From contig CAYVFI010000004.1 of assembly GCA_964450955.1 (NCBI GenBank), positions 186,001 to 250,000 on the forward strand: a stretch of DNA of 64,000 bases, read 5' to 3'. Below are positions 19,049 to 27,036 of the stretch, one piece after another. The DNA comes from CAYNWT01 sp964450955. Its GTDB lineage: Bacteria > Planctomycetota > Planctomycetia > Planctomycetales > Planctomycetaceae. Numbering within the stretch: position 1 is the stretch's first letter; every line of letters starts with the position of its first letter. A program made the translations under genes and the position numbers. The notes beneath the pieces are model-generated. The model was not told where the DNA came from. It saw only the letters and a list, made by a program, of their open reading frames with translations, and did no database searches.

Positions 19049-19795
19049 ATGAAAACCAGTCGGATTGCAGGAAGCAGTCTACTCGCGCTGGGGATCCTCA
19101 TCATCTCCGGTTGCTCATCTGCTCAAACATCAAACACCGCTCGAACGGCCCGCGAGCAACTACTGATCTCAAACGCCGTCGATCAATCGCTGGCTAAGGT
19201 CAACTTTAGCAGCCTCGCCGGCGCCAAGGTGTTTCTCGAAGAGAAGTACATGGACTCCGTGGACAAGCCGTACATCCTTGGCACGCTACGGCACCAGGTT
19301 CTCCGATCGGGAGCCAGCGTTGTGGACAAAGCCGAAGACGCCGATGTCATCATGGAAGCGCGAAGCGGCGGCGTGGGAACAGACATGTCAGAGAAGTACC
19401 TCGGCATTCCGGAAATTGCATTGCCGGGTCTGCTGACACTTCCGGAGATTCGCTTTGCGGAAAACAAAGCCCAGCAGGGATACGCCAAGATTGGCTTGGT
19501 TGTTTTGGATGCCAAAAGCAAAACGATGCTCGGTCAGGGCGGCACCTCAAGTGCTCTTTCGGACGATAACAACTGGTATGTTCTGGGCGTAGGACCGTTC
19601 CAGAACGGATCTCTTCGCAATGAGATCAATTACGCATCGCAGTCTCCTCCTGGTGTCGAGCAACGTATCATTCCGAGGAACGTTGCCTTCGGCCGTGGCG
19701 GTTCGACTTCAGGCCTGTCCGGTTCTCGACTTCGCCTGGCCTCAGGCAAGAAGGAAATGGCAAGAGAATCCAACGCCGATTGGGAACGTGAATAA
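19049..19795 (+). CDS. Lipoprotein of unknown function (248 aa)
   Basis: The start at 19049 gives MKTSRIAGSSLLALGILIISGCSS, a classic lipoprotein signal with the lipobox ISGC, so the mature protein is probably lipid-anchored at Cys22 in a membrane facing the periplasm. AGGA sits 8 nt upstream; the longer frame starting at 18851 lacks any signal and is not preferred. The mature part has mixed alpha/beta character, including ADVIMEARSGG and YAKIGLVVLDAKSKTMLGQGG, and reads like the planctomycete lipoproteins of the DUF6655 kind, though I cannot verify that family. The C-terminal 40 residues are Gly/Ser/Arg-rich and look disordered. It ends at a good terminator and is convergent with thiL. Confidence 0.8.
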   Translation: MKTSRIAGSSLLALGILIISGCSSAQTSNTARTAREQLLISNAVDQSLAKVNFSSLAGAKVFLEEKYMDSVDKPYILGTLRHQVLRSGASVVDKAEDADVIMEARSGGVGTDMSEKYLGIPEIALPGLLTLPEIRFAENKAQQGYAKIGLVVLDAKSKTMLGQGGTSSALSDDNNWYVLGVGPFQNGSLRNEINYASQSPPGVEQRIIPRNVAFGRGGSTSGLSGSRLRLASGKKEMARESNADWERE

Positions 19796-19821
19796 CCAAT
19801 TCGGTTGTTCCAGAAAGACAC

Positions 19822-19855
19822 AAAGGCGGAGCGTCCGGTACGTTCCGCCTTTTTC
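19822..19855 (+). terminator. Intrinsic terminator after the lipoprotein gene
   Basis: AAGGCGGAGCG pairs with CGTTCCGCCTT (11 bp with one G-U) around a 7-nt loop, followed by a run of Ts. It lies 27 bases after the stop codon at 19795 and just before the end of the convergent thiL gene. Confidence 0.85.
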
Positions 19856-19871
19856 CATGCGCGTCGGTTAC

Positions 19872-20771
19872 TTAAAGCGAATGTTCCCAGCCGCTGGGCT
19901 TCAGCGGCACTCGGGTTCCATCACGAAGTTGCAGCTCTGCGCCGCTGGCGACAATCTCACCTATGTGAACCAGATTGCAGCCGGTGGGTGGTGCTGCCAG
20001 AAGTTTTCTGGCGTCGTCTGCAGCAACCGTAAACAGCAGTTCAAAGTCCTCACCATCACTTAGTGCACGTTCGGTGGCATTTTCCAGTTGAGCGATGTTG
20101 TCTCGCACAGGAATGCGCTGTTCAAACAGAACCGCACCCACTCCGCTTTCGGTAAGAATGTGGTGCAGGTCGGCGGCCAGCCCATCGCTGATGTCAATCA
20201 TCGACGATACGTCCACAGCATCTCTCAGCGCCAGCGACTCCATGACCCGTGGTGTAAATGTCAGATGATGCCCTTCAAGGCTTCCGCCCAAAGGCCCGGT
20301 GCACAGAATCCAGTCACCCACCCGCGCGCCACTGCGAAGAAATGGTTGTGCGTCCTCACCCAGCTCACCCGTGACCGCGACGTTGATGACCAATGGTCCG
20401 TCCCACGAGTTTGTGTCGCCGCCAGCGATCTCGACATCGAATTGCTTTGCCAGTTCAAACAACCCCGCGTGTAGCGGTTCGCCGATTTGCGAACCTTTGG
20501 GAAGGGCGACCGAAATCACAGCGGCTCTTGGCACGCCGCCCATCGCTGCTATGTCGCTAAGGTTGACTGCCAACGCCTTGCGGCCAATCAACGCGGGGTT
20601 TTCATCTGGTTCGAAGTGCACACCAGCCAGCAACATGTCCGCAGCGAACAGCCAGCCCGAACCCTGACCGTAGTCCAGCACCGCCGTGTCGTCACCCGGT
20701 CCGACCCGTAATGAAAGAAACTCCGACAGTTGCTGCCGGAGTTTCGAGATGAGTTGGAACTCACCGTTCAT
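19872..20771 (-). CDS. thiL: Thiamine-monophosphate kinase
   Basis: Phosphorylates thiamine monophosphate to the active cofactor thiamine diphosphate with ATP. The protein belongs to the PurM/ThiL fold: GPGDDTAV (metal and ATP binding), ADMLLAGVHF, GRKALAVNLSDIAAMGG, AGGDT, CTGPLGGS, MIDISDGLAADL and GEDFELLF are all in order. I start at the ATG at 20771 because MNGEFQLI matches the family N-terminus (GEFxLI); a TTG at 20801, right after the upstream stop, would add ten residues of no known role. Length 299 residues is normal. The small lipoprotein gene ends 30 bases upstream on the same strand, so the two may be co-transcribed. No thi genes or TPP riboswitch are visible nearby. Confidence 0.93.
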   Translation of the reverse strand: MNGEFQLISKLRQQLSEFLSLRVGPGDDTAVLDYGQGSGWLFAADMLLAGVHFEPDENPALIGRKALAVNLSDIAAMGGVPRAAVISVALPKGSQIGEPLHAGLFELAKQFDVEIAGGDTNSWDGPLVINVAVTGELGEDAQPFLRSGARVGDWILCTGPLGGSLEGHHLTFTPRVMESLALRDAVDVSSMIDISDGLAADLHHILTESGVGAVLFEQRIPVRDNIAQLENATERALSDGEDFELLFTVAADDARKLLAAPPTGCNLVHIGEIVASGAELQLRDGTRVPLKPSGWEHSL

Positions 20772-20801
20772 TTTCACACCCGATTCGTCTGAATCGATCA
20801 A

Positions 20802-20978
20802 CTATTTCTTGTCGCTTCCAGCCTTTGAATCGCTTCCAGCGGCTTCACCACCAGCGTCAGCAGCTTCGCCGGTTGTGTCGGCAGCAGGCTCGGCCGCAGG
20901 TTCACCGCAACCTGACAGTGAAACACAGAAACCGAAGGCAAACATGCTGACCATCAGTGTTGAAAACAATCGCTTCAT
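20802..20978 (-). CDS. Small acidic lipoprotein (58 aa)
   Basis: MKRLFSTLMVSMFAFGFCVSLSGC is a lipoprotein signal with the lipobox LSGC; the mature peptide is only about 35 residues and almost entirely Ala, Glu, Asp, Gly, Ser and Lys (low complexity). The ATG at 20978 has GGAG 7 nt upstream, better than the TTG at 20990. Such tiny low-complexity lipoproteins are common in planctomycetes and have no assigned role. It lies 30 bases upstream of thiL on the same strand. Confidence 0.75.
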   Translation of the reverse strand: MKRLFSTLMVSMFAFGFCVSLSGCGEPAAEPAADTTGEAADAGGEAAGSDSKAGSDKK

Positions 20979-21263
20979 TTCATTCTCCAAGATTCAGTTG
21001 ATTAATCGCCCTGTAAGTTTCCGCCCCGAAGCAGTCGTTCGGGAACAGACTTACTTATTAACCCGACCCACCTGACTCGTGGCCCTCATACTGGAAAGCC
21101 GAACTGAAATGGGCGGTATGCCCCTACTGTTGCTGACTGCTGTGAAAACTACAACCGACCTGTGAGAGAACCAGCGGAACCCTTTCGACTTAACACACTG
21201 GTGAAATTGCGGAGCCACGGCAGGTCGGTATGATCTCGCACTGACCACTTCGGAGAATACAAC

Positions 21264-22040
21264 ATGCTGGCCGTCATCTCACCCGCAAAGACACTTGATC
21301 TAAGCCCTCCCAACAGCGCGATTGAATACACTCAGCCTCAACTGCTTGAGCACACTGAGCAGCTTGTGGACGTGATGCGAAAAAAGAGCAAGTCGGACAT
21401 CGGCAAGCTGATGGGTGTCAGTGAGAAACTGGCTGAACTCAATCGCGACCGGTATCAGGAGTTCTCGACGCCGTTTACATCAGAGAACGCGAAACAAGCG
21501 ATGCTCGCGTTCAAAGGCGACGTCTATCAGCCGCTTGAAATTGATTCGTATAAGAAAGCTGACTTCAACTATGCACAGAAGCACGTACGCATGCTGTCGG
21601 GGCTTTACGGAGTTCTAAGGCCGTTGGATTTGATGCAAGCGTATCGGCTTGAGATGGGAACCAAACTGAAGACTGATCGAGGAAAATCACTGTACGATTT
21701 TTGGGGTTCGCTGATTACAGACAATCTCAACGAAGCACTCGGTCAGCAACGCGGAAGGCATTTGATTAACCTGGCCAGCAACGAGTACTTCGATTCCGTA
21801 CAAACCAACGACATCGACGCCGACATCATCACGCCGATGTTCAAAGACCTGAAAAAAGGCAAGTACGTGATTGTTAGCTTCTACGCAAAGAAAGCGCGAG
21901 GCATGATGATCAACTACATGATCCAAAACCGCGCGAAGAAACCAGCCGATCTCAAAGACTTCTGTGTCGCTGGCTACACATTCAACGCAGAACTTTCAGA
22001 CGACAAGACCTACACCTTCACGCGCGACGAACCGGCTTAG
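21264..22040 (+). CDS. yaaA: Peroxide stress protein YaaA (UPF0246)
   Basis: A 258-residue member of the YaaA/UPF0246 (DUF328) family. In E. coli YaaA is induced by OxyR and limits free iron and DNA damage during peroxide stress; the family binds DNA. Visible signatures are the N-terminus MLAVISPAKTLD, the PFTSENAKQAMLAFKGDVY segment, HVRMLSGLYGVLRPLDLMQAYRLEMGTKL, the NLASNEYF strand and the ending AGYTFNAELSDDKTYTFTR. GGAG lies 9 nt before the ATG. Length is typical and nothing is missing. It is transcribed alone; no OxyR-type site was recognised upstream. Confidence 0.93.
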   Translation: MLAVISPAKTLDLSPPNSAIEYTQPQLLEHTEQLVDVMRKKSKSDIGKLMGVSEKLAELNRDRYQEFSTPFTSENAKQAMLAFKGDVYQPLEIDSYKKADFNYAQKHVRMLSGLYGVLRPLDLMQAYRLEMGTKLKTDRGKSLYDFWGSLITDNLNEALGQQRGRHLINLASNEYFDSVQTNDIDADIITPMFKDLKKGKYVIVSFYAKKARGMMINYMIQNRAKKPADLKDFCVAGYTFNAELSDDKTYTFTRDEPA

Positions 22041-22257
22041 ATGGGACGCGAAGTTTGGTAGGAATCGCTTTGTTCCAGGTGAGCCGCCGCTTGTTCTCTG
22101 TGGTTCTTCTGAGAAGCACGTCCTCGTACTAAAGTCCGAGGCTATTGCATGTCGTTGCTCCGCAACTGAGACACTCTGAGAGAATCAGAAGATGCCGCCA
22201 GCCACAAAAATCCCAGAAGAACCTTCTTTGTGAGCCATCGCTTTGTTAGCCGTTACC

Positions 22258-22911
22258 TTAGCGCGTCGGTCCGACTTCGAAGGTCTCTTTGCGAGACCAT
22301 TCCGGGTTGTTTAATCGAGCTCGGAGCGACGTTGACGAGATGCCGATCTCTCGCGCCCACGCCGCAAGCGATTGCACCCGGCCCTTGTACTTAATCTTCA
22401 AACCGCGATTGGATGGCCGCCGCCTGGCCTTTGTCTTATGCATCCACTCCGCGTTGCTTGGCTGCCACTGCTTCGATGTACTTGTCCGGACAAGATGGTG
22501 GTTCACTGAAGGTCGCTTACCCATGTCTTCAAAGAAGTTTTCAAACTTCACCCACCGACGACAGACGTTCTCCGTCCTGACAATCCGCTCCCACGCTCGA
22601 TATGTCGGAGTGCGATGCATGCCGTGCGAAGACGATTGATCGACCAGTTGTTGCCGATTGCAACCGAGACACTGCTTTGAGTTTCCGCTGCGCAGGTTCG
22701 CTCGGTAGTAATTTGATTTGTTGCCGCACTCGCACCGGCACTGCCACATGGGCGACGAACCACGGTAACCTGCGAAGGCGACAACCGTTAATCGCCCGTA
22801 TGTGTGCCCGATCAGGTTAATTCGAATTCCGGCTGGCACTTTCTTTGTCGGCCTATCCTTTCCGGCAACAAGCTTGTGGGTAGATTTCTTCGTGGACTTC
22901 CTGGCAGCCAT
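22258..22911 (-). CDS. HNH / homing-endonuclease-like protein with zinc ribbon and C-terminal helix-turn-helix
   Basis: A 217-residue protein resembling stand-alone phage-type homing endonucleases. After a basic N-terminus, GRLTVVAFAG leads into a two-Cys-pair ribbon (CRCECGN and CLGC, about residues 59-84), followed by HGMHRTPTYRAWERI, then a W-x-x-FENFFEDMGKRP segment and WQPSNAEW, which corresponds to the family's usual N-C-R-W end of the nuclease core. The last 50 residues (SLAAWAREIGISSTSLRARLNNP) look like a DNA-binding repeat of the NUMOD type. The usual Asp-His of the second half is replaced by an NHH sequence, so activity is uncertain. It is not inside a recognisable intron or intein and no phage genes surround it. 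Confidence 0.7.
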   Translation of the reverse strand: MAARKSTKKSTHKLVAGKDRPTKKVPAGIRINLIGHTYGRLTVVAFAGYRGSSPMWQCRCECGNKSNYYRANLRSGNSKQCLGCNRQQLVDQSSSHGMHRTPTYRAWERIVRTENVCRRWVKFENFFEDMGKRPSVNHHLVRTSTSKQWQPSNAEWMHKTKARRRPSNRGLKIKYKGRVQSLAAWAREIGISSTSLRARLNNPEWSRKETFEVGPTR

Positions 22912-23246
22912 GTCTGTTTGTCACAACGATGGTTTGTGGGCGGTGGCGTGCATTCTATCGACGGCCGAAGCAATCTCCACCGTCGCAACATGCCGGGAAT
23001 CGTTCGATTTGCTTAAACCACATGTGGGGGATTTGTGTCGCGACAGGCTCTCACAACCCGCTGTAGCAACCAGGAAGGTCGAAACAGCCTTTGATTCTGA
23101 CCGGATTGATGGTGGCAAAGTGACTTCCAAATCCACCCGTCACTCGGACTCCGATACAGGCAACCACCACATGTCTGCTGTAGAAACGTTTCTCAAATGG
23201 CGACATAATGTCGGCAAGGCAGTCACGATTCTTAGCAGGACCGATC
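22912..23246. other. Intergenic region between divergent genes
   Basis: 335 bases between the HNH-like gene and the molybdenum hydroxylase operon, holding the promoters for both directions. Reading frames across it on both strands are short and not protein-like. No operator, terminator or RNA gene could be recognised. Confidence 0.5.
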
Positions 23247-23705
23247 ATGGCGACGATTAACGTTAACGGCAAAGATCACTCCATCGACGGCGTTCCCGAT
23301 GACACTCCGCTGTTGTGGGTTCTCCGCGACCATCTGGGGATGACCGGAACCAAGTACGGTTGTGGCGTTTCCGAATGTGGAGCCTGCACGGTGCACGTGG
23401 ATGGCGAATCGGTTCAGTCGTGCGTTACGGCGGTCAGTGAAGTCGGCGACTCGAAAGTCGTGACGATTGAAGGCCTTTCTGAGGATGGAAACCATCCGGT
23501 GCAGAAGGCATGGAAAGAACACAATGTTCCTCAGTGCGGCTACTGCCAGGTCGGTCAGATGATGATGGCAGCCGCGATGTTGAAGTCGAATGGAAATCCA
23601 TCGGACAAAGATATCGAAACGGAGATGTGGAACATTTGCCGATGCGGAACCTATCCACGCATCAAAGCGGCCATCAAAACTGCTGCGAAGGAGATGAGCA
23701 AATGA
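23247..23705 (+). CDS. iorA: Isoquinoline 1-oxidoreductase-type [2Fe-2S] subunit
   Basis: Small iron-sulfur subunit of a molybdenum hydroxylase of the xanthine oxidase family; it passes electrons from the molybdenum centre to an external acceptor. The 152-residue protein has a plant-type ferredoxin domain with CGVSECGAC and a fourth Cys in VQSC (about residues 41-62), then the all-helical second cluster domain with CGYCQVGQ and CRCGTYPRI. AGGA lies 6 nt before the ATG at 23247; the longer frame from 23208 is not needed. Its stop overlaps the start of the large-subunit gene (ATGA), implying translational coupling. The name reflects subunit architecture (no FAD subunit); the substrate is unknown. 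Confidence 0.88.
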   Translation: MATINVNGKDHSIDGVPDDTPLLWVLRDHLGMTGTKYGCGVSECGACTVHVDGESVQSCVTAVSEVGDSKVVTIEGLSEDGNHPVQKAWKEHNVPQCGYCQVGQMMMAAAMLKSNGNPSDKDIETEMWNICRCGTYPRIKAAIKTAAKEMSK

Positions 23706-25996
23706 GCGTGGCAAGCACCGATAATTCAAACGCAATCTCCAGACGCGGTTTTCTGGCGTCTATGTCGGCGGCCGGTTCGCTGATTCTCATGGGTCGCATC
23801 GCCAAAGGGCAGGACGCGGGCCTCAAAGATGCCAGCAAAGCCAACGTCGATGAATTCGCGCCCGACTACTTCGTGTCCATCGCGCCCGACGGTACGGTGA
23901 CATGTTTGGCTCACCGTTCAGAAATGGGAACCGGCATTCGTACCGGTCTGCCACGTGTGCTTGCCGACGAATTGGAAGCGGACTGGGACCGCGTAGCGAT
24001 TCAACAGGCCATTGGTGACAAACGACTTGGCGACCAAAACACAGACGGTTCCAACAGTATTCGGTTTTTCTTCAAGCGTATGCGCGTTGCTGGTGCGACC
24101 GCGCGGACGATGTTGGAGCAGGCGGCAGCGAAGAAGTGGGGAGTCGATGCCGACACCTGCTATGCCGACAATCACACGGTCAAACATCGCGGTTCTAACA
24201 AGGTCGTTGAATTTGGCGAACTGGTTTCGACCGCCAGAACGATGCCGGTTCCGAAACCGGATAGCCTGAAGCTGAAGCCTCGCGACAAGTGGCGGTACAT
24301 TGGCAAGGACGCGCCGATTACCGACATGGACGACATTCTCACGGGAAAAGCCATCTACGGTATTGATGCCAGAATGCCGAACCAGCTGTTTGCGGTTATC
24401 GCACGGCCGCCGGCAGTTGGCGGCAAGGTAAAATCATTCGACGCCGCGGCCGCGAAGAAGATGCCGGGCGTCGTTGATGTACGCGAGATTCCCGCATTCA
24501 AAGGCGCGCCGCTATTTCAGCCGTTGGGCGGAGTTGCGGTTCTTGCTGACAGCACCTGGGCCGCGTGGCAGGGCCGAGAAGCGTTACAGATCGAATGGGA
24601 CCTCGGCCCCAACGCGGACTACGACACCGACAGTTTTGCCAAAGAACTTAAAGCCACCGTCAACAAGCCGTGCAAAGTCAGCCGCAGCGAAGGTGACACG
24701 AAAAGTGCCATGGCGAAGGCTGCGAAAGTTGTGAAGGCAGACTATTCCGTCCCGCACCTCTCGCATGCTCCAATGGAAACTCCGTGCGCCGTTGCCGACA
24801 TTAAGACGGACGCCGCGGGCAAAGTGACGTCGTGTCATATCCTGACCGCGACTCAAAACCCACAAGCCGTCCAACAAGCCGTCGCGCCCGCGATGGGTAT
24901 CGATCAGGGTGAAGTCATTGTCAACGTGACGTTGCTTGGTTCCGGGTTTGGCCGCAAAAGCAAACCGGATTACTGCGTTGAAGCGGCCATGCTGTCGCGG
25001 GAGATGAAGCGGCCGGTTCACGTCACATGGACACGAGAAGACGATCTCTCACACGATTACTTCCACGCAATCTCGGCAATGCACTGTGAAGCGTCTCTGG
25101 ATGCGAACGGAAAGCCAACCGCCTGGCTACAGCGCGCCGCGTTCCCGACGATCGGTTCTACTTTTGCCGCCGGAGCCAGCAGCGCTGCAGCGTGGGAAGC
25201 GGAGATGGGCCATACGGATATGCCATTTGATGTGCCCAACATCAGCCTGGAAGTGGGCGAAGCGAAATCGCACACCCGAATCGGATGGCTGCGAGCCGTC
25301 TGCCACATACAGCAAAACTTTGCAGTGAGTTCGTTCGCTGACGAATTGGCTCACGCGGCAGGTCGTGATCCGTACGAATTCCTGCTCGAACTTCTGGGTG
25401 CGGACCGTCATCTGGACATGAAGAAGATGAAGCTTGCCAACCGCGGCGCGACGGCCGAAGAATATCCGTACGACATCGGCCGCCTGAAAAGTGTTCTTAA
25501 ACGCGTGGCCAAAGCCGCGGACTGGAACCGATCCAAAGACATGCCGCAAGGTCGGGGCATGGGGATTGCATGCGCTCGATCGTTTCTGGGTTACACAGGT
25601 CACGTTGTAGAAGTCGAAGTTACGAAGGACGGAACGCTTAGGATTCCGAAGATCTGGGTCACATTGGATTCCGGCACCATCGTCAGCCCCGACCGTGTTC
25701 ATGCGCAGTTGGAGGGCGCGGCAATTATGGCGACCACGCAGGCTCGCTATGGAAAAATCACGTTCAAGAAGGGCAGCGTGGTTCAGTCAAACTACGACGC
25801 GTATCAGATGGTCAAAATGGCTGACACTCCGGGCGAGATCATCACAGACATCGTGAAAAGTGACGCCGTTCCCTCTGGCGTCGGGGAAACCGGTATCGCT
25901 TCATGTGCTCCCGCGATCTGCAATGCAATCTTCGCGGCGACCGGGAAGCGGGTTCGCGATCTGCCGCTGGCCGACCATGATTTGTCGTGGGGTTAG
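23702..25996 (+). CDS. iorB: Isoquinoline 1-oxidoreductase-type molybdopterin-binding subunit, Tat-exported
   Basis: Large catalytic subunit (764 residues) of an aldehyde or N-heterocycle hydroxylase carrying a molybdopterin cofactor. The N-terminus has a twin-arginine signal (SRRGFLASMSAAGSLIL), so the folded, cofactor-loaded complex is probably exported, with the small subunit carried along. Features in order: the xanthine-dehydrogenase-like first domain (GKAIYGIDARMPNQLFAVIARPP), the duplicated molybdopterin-binding region with GSGFGRKS, and GVGETG near the C-terminus, which holds the Glu that acts as base in this family. ATGA overlap with the small subunit gene sets the start; upstream codons of the same frame are inside that gene. 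No XdhC-like chaperone or cytochrome partner is encoded next to it. Confidence 0.88.
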   Translation: MSVASTDNSNAISRRGFLASMSAAGSLILMGRIAKGQDAGLKDASKANVDEFAPDYFVSIAPDGTVTCLAHRSEMGTGIRTGLPRVLADELEADWDRVAIQQAIGDKRLGDQNTDGSNSIRFFFKRMRVAGATARTMLEQAAAKKWGVDADTCYADNHTVKHRGSNKVVEFGELVSTARTMPVPKPDSLKLKPRDKWRYIGKDAPITDMDDILTGKAIYGIDARMPNQLFAVIARPPAVGGKVKSFDAAAAKKMPGVVDVREIPAFKGAPLFQPLGGVAVLADSTWAAWQGREALQIEWDLGPNADYDTDSFAKELKATVNKPCKVSRSEGDTKSAMAKAAKVVKADYSVPHLSHAPMETPCAVADIKTDAAGKVTSCHILTATQNPQAVQQAVAPAMGIDQGEVIVNVTLLGSGFGRKSKPDYCVEAAMLSREMKRPVHVTWTREDDLSHDYFHAISAMHCEASLDANGKPTAWLQRAAFPTIGSTFAAGASSAAAWEAEMGHTDMPFDVPNISLEVGEAKSHTRIGWLRAVCHIQQNFAVSSFADELAHAAGRDPYEFLLELLGADRHLDMKKMKLANRGATAEEYPYDIGRLKSVLKRVAKAADWNRSKDMPQGRGMGIACARSFLGYTGHVVEVEVTKDGTLRIPKIWVTLDSGTIVSPDRVHAQLEGAAIMATTQARYGKITFKKGSVVQSNYDAYQMVKMADTPGEIITDIVKSDAVPSGVGETGIASCAPAICNAIFAATGKRVRDLPLADHDLSWG

Positions 25997-26089
25997 GCAG
26001 CGCCAGAAACGGACGGTCTGGTCGGCCGGGCTATTGATTTTGACTTGTTGATTTTGACGTAAACGGCTGGTTGCTTGACTTCTTTGCCG

Positions 26090-26150
26090 GGCCCTTTCCC
26101 GCGGCTGAAACCGCGGCCTCTCCCCCGAACAAGCGCGAACGGGAGAGGTG
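26090..26150. repeat. Intergenic palindromic repeat, copy 1
   Basis: The stretch contains a CCGCGG / CCGCGG stem (26099-26104 and 26111-26116) and a CCTCTCCC / GGGAGAGG stem (26117-26124 and 26141-26148). A second copy with the same layout and near-identical left half lies at 34861-34911. Both copies sit between genes, about 20-40 bases from a convergent gene end, like REP-type repeats. The element could also help terminate transcription from iorB and the YdeI-like gene. Confidence 0.7.
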
Positions 26151-26168
26151 CCGTGCCCGGAGAAGCGG

Positions 26169-26765
26169 TTAGCGGTACTTGTCGTTAAGTCCGGCGCCGG
26201 CGGCGATCATGGGAAGAATTTTGGCCAGACGTTTGGCTTTGGTTTCGTTGCGTTTTGCATCTGAAATGTAGTCAGCGTACTCGCGTTGTCTGCCTTTGGT
26301 GAGCTTGTCGAAAGCTGTCTTTGCTTTCTTATTTTGCGACAACGCTTGCTGAAGCTGAGCGGGAATGATCAATGGCTTTGCGCGATCTGCTTTGATGGTT
26401 TTGTCTTGTTGAGCCAAAGCAATGGCTTCTTTGACGTAGGTCTTGATGGTTCTCACTCTGATTTCTTTGGCAGACTGCATGCGCCATTGTCGCATCGCTT
26501 TTGTCTTTCCTTCCTGAGCGTTAACCAGGACGCCCTGCGGGTCAGTCAGCAACGCTCCCTGATAGAACCAAAGTCCGAAGTAGGTCTTGAATCCGCCAAG
26601 CCCCACAACGTTGTGGCCGTTGTGCGTGTAGCACGGAAACGACCATTTCAGGGACTCTTCCAAATCCATGGTATTCAGAATTGTGCGCAGCTTCACAAGT
26701 TCAGGCTGGAAGAACTCAGCCGCCTCGATGCAGTGGTCAACTGACTTGTATCGTTTCATTGCCAT
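26169..26765 (-). CDS. YdeI/OmpD-associated-like protein (DUF1801 plus YdeI C-terminal domain)
   Basis: A 198-residue cytoplasmic protein. The N-terminal two-thirds fits the DUF1801 / YdhG-like fold (LRTILNTMDLEESLKWSFPCYTHNGHNVVGLGGFKTYFGLWFYQGAL), and the C-terminal part (LQQALSQNKKAKTAFDKLTKGRQREYADYISDAKRNETKAKRLAKIL) is the YdeI/OmdA module found in proteins linked in the literature to antimicrobial peptide resistance. No enzymatic residues are obvious. The ATG at 26765 is followed by another ATG two codons later, and either could serve. It is monocistronic and divergent from the PEP-CTERM gene. Confidence 0.8.
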   Translation of the reverse strand: MAMKRYKSVDHCIEAAEFFQPELVKLRTILNTMDLEESLKWSFPCYTHNGHNVVGLGGFKTYFGLWFYQGALLTDPQGVLVNAQEGKTKAMRQWRMQSAKEIRVRTIKTYVKEAIALAQQDKTIKADRAKPLIIPAQLQQALSQNKKAKTAFDKLTKGRQREYADYISDAKRNETKAKRLAKILPMIAAGAGLNDKYR

Positions 26766-27036
26766 TTAAGAGTGCTGCCTGTCGTGCGGGTTTCAACGAT
26801 CCAACGCTTCCGTCTGGCTCAACGCATCACAACAGATTTCGCGAACACGTCGGACAACGCGTTCGGAAACGCGAAGCCGGATCAAATAGTGGACTGGAAG
26901 CCCCAAGCGGAACTTCGGAGCGACCCCGATCTTCGGCAGGTTTCCGTTCCAGGACAAGATGCCGCTTCCATGCGTCGATTTCAATGATCGTGAGGAAATC
27001 AAGTGGGCTTTGATCTGCGGGCAGGGGTATCGATAG

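Noticed and set aside
19872..20801. TTG start at 20801 for thiL
   Set aside because: The ATG at 20771 matches the GEFxLI family N-terminus; the extension has no counterpart in ThiL.
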